Shown: piece by piece, positions 55,663 through 64,000 of the stretch | Layout of the letters: every line of letters begins with the position of its first letter | Numbering within the stretch: position 1 is the stretch's first letter | NCBI RefSeq assembly: GCF_025602895.1 | Contig: NW_026516347.1 | Coordinates: 1 to 64,000, forward strand | Length of the DNA: 64,000 bases | Direction of reading: 5' to 3' | Source: Polychytrium aggregatum | Taxonomy: Eukaryota > Chytridiomycota > Chytridiomycetes > Polychytriales | The notes under the pieces: generated by a model | The model's database searches: none | What the model saw: only the letters and a program-made list of their open reading frames with translations | What the model was told of the DNA's origin: nothing | Made by a program: the position numbers and the translations under genes

Positions 55663-57288
55663 ATGCACCCTGCCAGCGCCGGTGCCATCGCCAAGAAGAC
55701 TAAGAAGAAAAAGTCCAAGAAAGCCCGTGCCCATGTCGTCTTGGCTGCAGCATCCAAAGTCGATATCGCCACGGCCCTCAATCCGATGAGCCAGGGCGCA
55801 GACGGCGAAGCGGCTGTCGTCGGCAATCCAGAGCCCGATGCCAGCGTTGGATCACTGATGTCGACGGAGCTTGTCGCTCAACCCCGCTCCCAAGCCCCTG
55901 AGTTCCCAGCCGAAAGCCTGCCCGTCGTCGCCGGCGACAGCACCGTGCTGACCGATCGCCTCGGCGGAATCACAACAAGCAATCACTCCGGTACTTGATG
56001 TTCCCTGTGAGCACTCCGCAGCTTGCCCTTCAACCTCGCCGGTAGTCAACTCACCTGTGCTTTGTTGAATCGTCTACTCGGCCCCTTCCAGATCTGGTCT
56101 CGCAGGTTGCTGCTGTCGCCGAGGGAGCAGTGGCCGAAACCGAACCCAACGGAGCAGCGGCCGACTCAGATCCAGAGACCAACATGCATCCTCTGCTGCG
56201 AGAGGCTCGTTTGAATCTTCGCAAGACATCAAGCGCGACCCTCCAGACCGCATCAACCATCGAGGACGACAAGAGCCAGCGGCTCTATGCGCCGCTCCGA
56301 AAAGCCCGTCGCCAGCTTCTTCCCCAGCCGGCGACTGCTGCTGCTGCCGAAGGACCAAACGGCAACGCAGCGGGGAACAGCGACGGTGACCCCACTCCAC
56401 CCGAGATACCGCTCCTGGCTGAGATCCGGCGCAGACTTCGTCCAACCCAGATTGTCCGTCCTGCCAACTCAAATCTCGAGAATGGTCGCGCCGGCTTTCC
56501 CATCACCCTGCGCTCCTTCGAAACAGGCTGCGACCGAGAAGATGCCCCCGCTGAAATCCAGTCGCCTGGCAAGAATCCAATGTACCTCGAAGCCCGAAAC
56601 CGGCTGCGGTCTGGCCGAAACCGAATGTTTCCTATCGTCGAACCTGTGGACCAACCTGTGGCTGATCTTCTCGTGACCGAGAGTGAGCTCATGGGCGGTA
56701 TCGACACCATCCCCAACGACGTCGTGGCAGGCGAGTCAAGCATCGCAAATGATGCAGACGACGCTGCTTCGGATAGCACGATCGAGCCGCCTGTGTCGCT
56801 CAAGCGACCCGCCAGCGACGAGACCTCCGACGTTGCCCCTGCGCTCGCGATGGCCGAGGCCACCTCCGATCCATCGGCTGCAGATGAGCATGGCGCCAAC
56901 CGCAGGACCAAACGCAGGAAGCATCTCAAGGCCGCCCTGTTCGAGACCCGCGAAGAGCCGAGGAAGCCCAAGGTATAACTGCTACAGTTGCTGGACCGAG
57001 GAACGGGGAGAGCCGAGCGTCGCTCGCGATGCTCAAGTACCCAGAGCTGCTGTTGACATCATCCCACCCCATCCCATGCCATCCTAGACACCGAGGCGAT
57101 CTGCCAAAGCCGACAGCACAGTTGTTCCCGAAATCCGCCAGCGCTTCGAGATAGTGACGGGGCTCACACAGGGCATGGCGGCCTCGCCAGCCAAAGCCAA
57201 GGTGAAGAAGCTGAACATTGCTGTCTCGACACCAAATCGCACACTCAAATCGTCTCGTGAGCAGCTGCGCAAAATTGAAAAGAAATGA
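55663..57288 (+). CDS. Basic protein with repeated PLxxEARxxLR motif, function unknown
   Basis: Exons 55663-55990, 56092-56972 and 57088-57288 give 469 aa in phase. The start is strongly basic (AKKTKKKKSKKARAH), a nuclear-localisation type signal. Four spaced copies of one motif follow: HPLLREARLNLRK, YAPLRKARRQLLP, IPLLAEIRRRLRP and PMYLEARNRLRS. They are separated by 35-65 residues of disordered, acidic sequence. A fifth, weaker copy may be VPEIRQRFEIV in the last exon. Later parts are Asp/Glu/Ala/Ser-rich with basic patches (NRRTKRRKHLK). The C-terminus is KSSREQLRKIEKK. The family is not recognised. The repeats look like short helical binding motifs, so a multivalent nuclear scaffold is a reasonable guess. 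Confidence 0.65.
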
Positions 57289-57377
57289 GCTCCCTCAGGA
57301 GGCCCCTGGAAATGAACGGGGATGTCGGTGTGGGATTGCTCCGCTGGTCTGCAATATAGCGCTGCGTCTGCAATATA

Positions 57378-57712
57378 CACTCATTCCAGAAAACTGGGGC
57401 AGTATCCGTTTTCTCTGGCATCGGCGACACAAGTCTGCCGATCCGTAGGCTGCGGTGAGCAAGCCGTGTAATTGTTTCCAGTTCTGGTTGGCAATATCTT
57501 TGATTCCGTTGGTTTGGGGAGCATCGTCTTGAATGCACTTGGTCGAGCTCCTGTGGCAACGATTGATATCTGGCATTCCGAGATCGAGGTACTTGACTCG
57601 CGTCGCATGGCCACCACGCACTCTGAGCACAGTTTGGTCATGGTGGCGATGGGCAGTGTGTATACTCAGGCCCGGAAATCAGCCACAGCCCTGTCCCGAA
57701 ACAATCTGACTC
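57378..57712 (-). mobile_element. Decayed Fanzor-mariner relic, about 335 bp
   Basis: The left end CACTCATTCCAGAAAACTGG follows TA at 57376-57377 and matches the Fanzor-side end of the 31363-31915 element. The right end TGTCCCG followed by ATCTGACT lies near 57692-57712. In between, the minus strand encodes a worn Fanzor tail (KLCSECVVAMRRES, then IVATGARPSAFKTMLPKPT), closest to the copy at 31.5 kb. Confidence 0.75.
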
Positions 57713-58141
57713 GTTTCAGAATGCCCATGCCGAAGCACTGCGTCTGCGAGAAGCAACGTCGCTCATGGAACCCTGGCCGAATGCATGCCGCCACAGCCCT
57801 GGCTGGAGGCCGCTGATTGGCTGGGCGGTGCGGCCACAGTTTCCTTTTTGGGGCGGCGTGTCGTTCGAGCCGGCTCGAGCCGTCCACGTGTCGCTCGCCT
57901 CGTCGAGATTTCGCCCTTTTTGCCATCTCCAAAAGCGAGGGATTCCCGAGAGCCTCCCCCCGTCCAAAAGGCCAGCGAGCCCTTCTCCCTTCTGCATCGA
58001 CCTTGCCCCCGTCCGGCTCTGCTTGGATATCCACTCTGCCCTTGTGTCTGATCCAAAGGGACTGCCTCGTCCGATAACCACTCATCCGCCTGATCCGTCC
58101 GTGACGCTCCCGGCAAAAGCACCTCTCCTCTATCCATCATT
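57713..58141. promoter_or_regulatory. Upstream region of SEC31
   Basis: 429 bases with no gene. CpG-rich and TATA-less, it presumably holds the SEC31 promoter. Confidence 0.45.
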
Positions 58142-61100
58142 ATGAGGCTCAGATCCGTCGACCGAACGGCCACAATTGCGTGGTCGCCCGGAAAGCACTC
58201 CCCGCTCCTTGCCACCGGCACCGTCGCTGGAGCATTCGATGCCTCCTTCAATTCGTCCACCAGCTTGGAAATCTTTGACCTGAATCTCGACTCTGTTCCG
58301 GGAACCGAGGGTGCCTCGCGACTCAAGAAAGTTGGCTCCATCAGCAGCAACGCCAGGTACGGCGCACTCGGTGCATTCATGCCGATGAACGCATCGATCG
58401 CATCCAGAGACACCAGCAAGCGTTTGCCTGTGGCATCGATTGTTGCGTGGGTGTATGGCCGAGCTGCCTTCTCAATGAAGCCACCTCCCCCCCTTGCTCT
58501 CTCCTCGCCGCCAACACTCACCGCATGTTCTCTTCCGGAACGCCAATAGATTCAACCGACTGGCCTGGGGCCTTTCCAGCGATCCATCAAAAACCCACGG
58601 CATCCTCGTTGGTGGCAAAGAAAACGGCGAGCTCGAGCTGTGGAACCCCAAGCTCATTATCGACAACGGCCCCGATGCTCTGGTCCTGCGTCAGTCGGCA
58701 CATTCTGGCCCTGTGCGTGGGCTGGACTTTAGCAGCGTGGAAACCAAGCTCTTTGCTTCTGGATCATCGGATGGAGAAGTACGTGCCGAACGCACCGTCG
58801 CAGACCAGAACCACCAGCCCGTCCTGTGCTTGGCATACCCATAGCATAGTATTTATCCAACCTGGGTCTGACCAATCCCGTCAATGTTTTTCAGATCTTT
58901 GTTTGGGACCTGAACAACCCCGCCAAGCCCTATTCTCCTGGTGCCCGCTCTCTCAAGCTCGAGGACATCACTGCGCTCTCGTGGAACCGTCAGGCCGGGT
59001 CGATTCTGGCCACAGCCAGCAACAACGGCCAAACCGCCATCTGGGACCTCCGCACTCGCAAGGACCTCATCACCCTTTCTCACCCAGGCGGAAGGAGAGC
59101 CATCACGAGCGTTGCATGGCACCCGGAGCATGTGAGTAACAGGACCGATGACGCTTGGTCGAATCCGTGGAACTGGCAGCCGACTTGTGCGTTGGTCTCC
59201 TTTCTCATCGCTTTCTCTCATGCTCCAGGCAACTCAAATTGTCACGGCGGCCGATGATGATATGAGCCCCGTTATTCTCACTTGGGATCTTCGCAACGCT
59301 CGCGCCCCTGAACGAGTAAGTCCCATTCGCCTCATCTGTCGTTCTGTCATTCTGTCGTTCTGTCGTTCTGTCATTCTGTCGTTCTGTCGGTCGCCCGTAA
59401 TAGCACCCGAGTTGAGAATTGTATCGTCTAACGGATTGCCCTTCGCTGCGATCTATAGCAACTGGCTGGCCACACCAAGAGCATCTTGTCGCTCTCTTGG
59501 TGCCCGAAAGATTCGGATCTGCTGCTCAGTTGTGGCAAGGACAACCGCACCCTCGTCTGGAATATGTCGTACGGAGAGGTCATTGGCGATCTCGAACACA
59601 GCAACAACTGGGCGTTCGATGTGCAGTGGTGCAGCCGCAACCCTGACCTGATCGGTGTCGCCAGCTTCGACGGCAAAGTCTCTGTGCACTCCCTGCAGGG
59701 CTCGTCCACGGCGTACGAGGAGCCCGTCAGCGTCGTCCACAACCCTGGAGTCCCCAGCGACGATCCCTTCGCCATGCTCCAGCAGTACAGCACCCACACA
59801 AACGACACCGGATTTGTGCTGCCCTATCCGCCAAAGTGGCTCCGCCGCCCGGTTGGTGCCACTTGGGGATTCGGCGGCAAGCTCGCCGTCTTCAACAAGA
59901 ACCTCGGCCCAACCGCAGTCAGCGTCAAGTCTGTCGCTACCAACGTCGAATTCTTCAGCCGTGCACAAGAGCTGGAAGGTGCGCTGCAGGACGCAACTGG
60001 CGAGAGTCTTTTGACTTTCTGCAAGAAGATTACCAGCGAGCAGCCTGCCAGCAAGGGCGGCGACGTTCTGGGATTCCTGCGTGTTATGCTGGAGCGCGGC
60101 GAGCGCGAGCAAGTCCTTGAGTTCCTGGGATTCAACCGCAACAACATTGCTGGTGACCGCCTGGCTGGCCTCCTGGAGAAGCTCAAGATCCAAGCGCACC
60201 CTCCCGCGCAGCCCTCTCCAAAGCCAACAATCAAGACCCTTGCGACCAAGGACGATGCTGAAGTCGAGAACAAGGACTCGCTCTCCGATATGTTTGCGGG
60301 CGCTGCAGCTGATTTTGCCGTTGGAGGAGGTGACTCGGCTGCCACAGCCGCGGCCGTGATCTCTCCCAAGCCCAAGCCCAAGCCCACCGTGGGCTCGACG
60401 CCATTCAAGCTGTATCCGGTCATCCGCCGAGGCGAAGAGAGCGATGTCGATGTTCTCATCACTCGTGCGTTGATTCTGGGTGACTTTGAGACCGCGGTTA
60501 CGGTCTGTCTTGGAGCCGATCGTCTCGCCGATGCCGTGATGCTGGCAGTCTGTGGTGGCCACGAACTGCTGGAGCGCACTCAGGCCGAGTATTTCAAGCG
60601 CACCCGTGACAAGAAGAGCTATGCCCGCATCCTGCATAGCGTGGCCAACCAGGATCTGCGCGACATTGTCCTCAATGCCGATCTCGATGGCGTTGAAGGT
60701 GGCTGGAGGGACATCCTCGCCCTGATTTGGACCTATGCCAATCCCGAGGACTTTAGCGAGTTGCTGAACCTGATTGGCGAGCGCCTCGAGGCCTCTGCCG
60801 CTTCCTTGAGCAGCATCAAGCTCGCGGAGAAGGAGAGCAAGAGTCTTGCGGCGGTACTGTGCTACCTCGGCGCTGGCAACCTGAAGCGCGTGCTCCCCAT
60901 CTGGACTCGCAGCGATGCCGACGATATCAAAAAGTCTTCGCTTGCAGCCCCCGGTCGCCAGGCTTCGAACGGCTCGATTCCTCTCCCCAAATTGCAGGCG
61001 TTTATCGAAAAGATCTCTCTTTTCCGCGAGGCGATTCAATACCAGGATGGCGATCTGGTGGAGCAGCCTGCGCAGTACGAGCTCGAGAGTCTCTACAACT

Positions 61101-63158
61101 ATTACGCCGAATATGCCGAACATCTGTCGGCGCAGGGAAGCATTTTCGCTGCCCAGCGCTACCTGAACCTTATCCCGATGGCATACGCGTCCGCCAAGTT
61201 CATCCACTCAAACGTCGACGCGATCACTGTCCTCCGTGATCGGGTCTATCAAAGCGGAGGCTACCGCGTTGCGACCACGAGCCAGCCCATGTTCCCTTTC
61301 GAGCTGGTTGACGTTTCTCTGGTCAGCAAGCCCGAACCCGTCGCTCAGCAGCCCGCGCATAATCCATACGCAAGCTACCCGCACGGCACCACAGCCAGTA
61401 ACGCTGGCTATGACAGCACCAATTATGGCAATACTGCCACTTACACAAGCACCACCGGCTATTATAACCCGTACCCCGGCACTGGAGCACACGTATACTC
61501 CCCAAGCGGTAAGCATAGCACTCTGGCCAGAGGGGGCCACGAAAGCCCGCCTGCCAATCTGAGAGCGCTTTGAGATGCAATGTGCCTCTCCCAGACAGCC
61601 CCGCGCTGCCTCCGGTTTCTGCTCGCAAACATCTGACATGTTGCCGTCCTCAATTGCCACAGGTGCCCCTGCCGCTTACGAGAACACACCCAAGTTCGCG
61701 CCGGATACCTTCCCCAACCACCCCAACTATCCATACGCGCCTGACCGCAGCAGCTCCTATCCCGCGGCTCCTCTCTCGAGCACGGCCACTCCATCGGCAG
61801 GCGCGGTCAACTTGCCCCCGCCGCCCATCGCGCCGATCAATAACGGACTCGCTCGTCCGGGCTCGGCTCAGGGCCCCTTGGGCTATCCTTCGGCCTCTGC
61901 CTCCGCCTCCCATCCCGCATACGACTTTGGTCCCTCATCGGTGCCTCAGCCTAACCCACCGAGCATCAGTCACCACGGCCCACCGGCTGTTTCCCAGCCT
62001 CCGCCACGCGTCAACACCCCGCTGATGGCCCCTCCCCGATCCGTGCCTCCCACTGGTGTCTTTTCTCCCATCGTTCCGTCTGCGCCTGCCCCCGTCCCTG
62101 AGCCCGCCGCCCCCACCCGCCATCGTAAGTCATGCTCTGCGTTGAATCCGAAATCTTCCGATCTGCCGAATCTGTGCACACACTAACCACTCTCCTCTGG
62201 TGCAGCTTTTGGTGATCTGAGCCATATCCCGGCCGAGCACAAGCCACTGGTTGCTTCTGTGCAAAAGTACATCAAGAGCGCAAAAGACAGTGTCGTCGGG
62301 GTAAGTGTCTCACGTGGACCCAGCCCGAGAGTGCCATTCGATATCTGTGTTCGCGATGTGCATGGCAGCGCTCCTGGACTTTGCGCTGGCTCTGAGCGAC
62401 CGATCCACTGCCATGTTTCAGGCCCAGCAAAAGAAGATCATCGAAGATGCCGAGAAGCGTGTCAGCCATCTACTGGATCAGCTGAACAACTCCGAGCTCC
62501 CAAAAGACATCACCGACAAACTCTCTGAGCTTTTCAAGGGTATGTTGGCCATACAACACTCTAGGCCGCCAACAGTGCCGATATGCCGCGCCTGGCGCGG
62601 AACTGACGTCGCTTTCCTATCCTTTTCATCGTCCCAGGTCTCGACTCGGGTGACTACGCCAGCTCCCACGCAGCTCAGGTCAAGCTAATGAGCGAACGAT
62701 TTGATGTGACTGGCGCCTGGGTTGTTGGCATCAAGCGTCTGATTGACTCTGCGGAACAAGCAGCCAAGCGGGCAGCCCAGCCTTCTCCTGCCGTTTCGCA
62801 TCTCCCCCCGCCTCCCACTGGCGGCATCCCCTCAGCCAGCGCGCAAGGACGCGGAGCGTATGGCGCTCCTCCTGCCTCAGTCAATGGCTATGGTGCTCCT
62901 CCTCCATCAGCCAACCCTTACGGTGCTCCTCCTGCCTCAGCCAATGCCTATGGCGCTCCTCCTCCATCAGCCAACCTTTACGGCGCTCCTCCTCCATCAG
63001 CCAACCCTTACGGTGCTCCACCTGCATCGGCCAACCCTTACGGTGCCCCTCCACCCGCTGCAAATTACGGTGCCCCTCCGACAGCCGCTAACTATGGCGC
63101 ACCGCCGGCATCAAACTACGGAGCACCCCCTCCCCAGGGCCATTCGCGACCTTTCTAG
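58142..63158 (+). CDS. SEC31: COPII outer coat protein Sec31
   Basis: Nine exons give 1337 aa in phase: 58142-58356, 58550-58778, 58895-59131, 59229-59315, 59459-61508, 61663-62124, 62206-62300, 62422-62539 and 62638-63158. WD40 repeats make the N-terminal propeller (TATIAWSPG, NRLAWG, ENGELELWNP, ALSWNRQAGSILATASNNGQ, ILTWDLRNA, LAGHTKSILSLSWCPKDSDL, DNRTLVWN). An alpha-solenoid ancestral coat element follows (LITRALILGDFETAVTVCLG, LADAVMLAVCGGHELLERTQ). A long Pro-rich region binds Sec23/Sar1. A C-terminal helical domain (AEHKPLVASVQKYI, KKIIEDAEKRVSHLLDQL) then gives way to a YGAPP repeat tail. It cages ER-derived vesicles with Sec13. Confidence 0.95.
59335..59395 (+). repeat. TCTGTCATTCTGTCGT tandem tract in intron
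   Basis: Seven units of CTGTCGTT/CTGTCATT lie inside SEC31 intron 4. Confidence 0.85.
62857..63130 (+). repeat. 30-bp coding repeat, YGAPPPSANP
   Basis: About nine units of 24-30 bases encode YGAPPxSANx decapeptides at the Sec31 C-terminus, probably disordered. Adjacent units are nearly identical, which suggests recent slippage. Confidence 0.9.
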
Positions 63159-64000
63159 ACTGGAGTGATCAATGCCTGGCTTGACTGTTGCTTCTCGCCC
63201 CCGCTTGCCTCTAATCGTGCGCTTGTATGTGCGCCTCTTACCGTTCCCCAATGTTTCCTCCTCTCCCCCCCCTCCTATCGATTGCCTGCGTTCGCTCTCG
63301 CCAAGCGGCGTCGATCGTTTTTCCCCATCCTCTTTCCATCTGGGCTGTTTGTTGAAATTGGATACAGCTGGCCATCGGTGAACACGCAGTCTCAATCAAT
63401 TTGCAGCCAGTCCATATGATCCCACGCCACGCCTTCGCAGGCTCGGCGGCGAACTCGCAGCCAAATCGCCCAATTAGAGGATGCGTGCCGAGACCAAGAG
63501 CTGCCGACCGGACATTCAGCACCGGTGCCGGCAGCTAACCATGCGAAGGAATTGGGAGGTCCAGAAGCGGTCCAGCAGAAGCATGGACGCAAATCTATTA
63601 CGGGCGGCATCATCAACTGTACAGCCATGCATGCTCGGTCCCCCAGGCAACCAGAGCAGCAAATGAAAAAAAAAAAAAAACAATAACATATACGCAGAGA
63701 CAAACGAGAGAAGCAGACCGCAAATCGTAAGCAAAGGGAGGACGAAGAAGGGGAGCAAAAAAATCCCAAAGGAGATATCAGATCTCAAAAAAAGCGCCAG
63801 GATCTGGCGAGTTTGTATGTAGATCGAGCACGACATGTCCCATGGATTTGCTGGTTGCAAATGCGACCGGTTGCTCTGACAAAGATCTGCAATGTAGTCG
63901 CAGCCCGTGCAAAGGGGAGACAGGCTCGGCTGCCGACTGGATTTTCAGGCCGCATAGCGTCTCGACAACATTAGTTCGAAGGATCCAGCACCACGCCGAC
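63159..64000. other. Intergenic region to the window edge
   Basis: 3' flank of SEC31. An A run lies at 63665-63680. No gene is supported here. Hydrophobic minus-strand frames at 63.4-63.9 kb come from the A-rich composition. Confidence 0.45.

Noticed and set aside
57084-57380. 98-codon minus-strand open frame
   Set aside because: The plus strand here is the last exon of the 55663 gene, in phase and ending in a Lys-rich tail.
59453-61207. 584-codon minus-strand open frame
   Set aside because: It is the shadow of the SEC31 WD40 and solenoid exon, caused by GC-rich codon bias.
63392-63860. Hydrophobic minus-strand frame resembling a membrane protein
   Set aside because: Phe/Leu runs come from an A-rich tract (A run at 63665). 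No start context or family match.
1-64000. tRNA or rRNA genes
   Set aside because: Reading both strands for T-arm and acceptor patterns gave no convincing candidate. A covariance-model scan would be decisive.

Overview
The window is nuclear DNA of a GC-rich, zoosporic (chytrid-like) fungus. The genes have many short introns of about 50-350 bases with GT/AG borders. A CFAP97-domain gene points to a flagellated cell. A GPI-anchored GH26-like enzyme and a Fanzor-carrying DNA transposon also fit an early-diverging fungus. Species cannot be named from sequence alone. Exon borders were set by reading frame, splice sites and family resemblance. For most multi-exon genes the spliced length is an exact multiple of three.

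Layout. 0-6.8 kb: end of a UBX-domain gene, an ADCK1/MCP2-type ABC1 kinase (-), and a DDX59-like DEAD-box protein (+) with degraded ATPase motifs. 7-11.1 kb: a 3.7-kb mariner/IS630 transposon carrying a Fanzor (eukaryotic TnpB relative), followed by an inverted copy of its Fanzor end. 11.6-22 kb: CFAP97 protein with a huge acidic tail, GH26-like wall enzyme (-), a small helical protein, and a SIRT2-type sirtuin. 22.3-31.4 kb: ABCG half-transporter (-), a 305-bp transposon derivative, a large VWA-like/ZZ-finger protein (-), and a small mitochondrial-type membrane protein whose stop codon is the insertion site of a 553-bp Fanzor derivative. 32.5-42.6 kb: TMEM115 (-), a TIR-transmembrane-ectodomain protein (+), and a five-module DOMON/cyt b561/cyt b5/FNR/SH3 redox protein (+). 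43.4-63.2 kb: tuberin (TSC2), UBA2 (-) head-to-head with ORC1 (+), an unrecognised basic protein with internal repeats, another Fanzor relic, and SEC31.

How the parts relate. Most genes are conserved housekeeping genes for COPII budding, SUMO activation, replication licensing, TOR control and Golgi membranes, with no operon-like logic. The novelty is in three places. First, a family of Fanzor-mariner elements is present in one near-full-length copy and at least six derivatives or relics. The Fanzor-side end, and in some copies both ends, are what is kept. Second, a receptor-like TIR protein is predicted to hold its TIR domain in the cytosol and a duplicated cysteine-rich module outside. Third, a membrane redox chain is fused in one chain, with an SH3 domain inside its reductase part.
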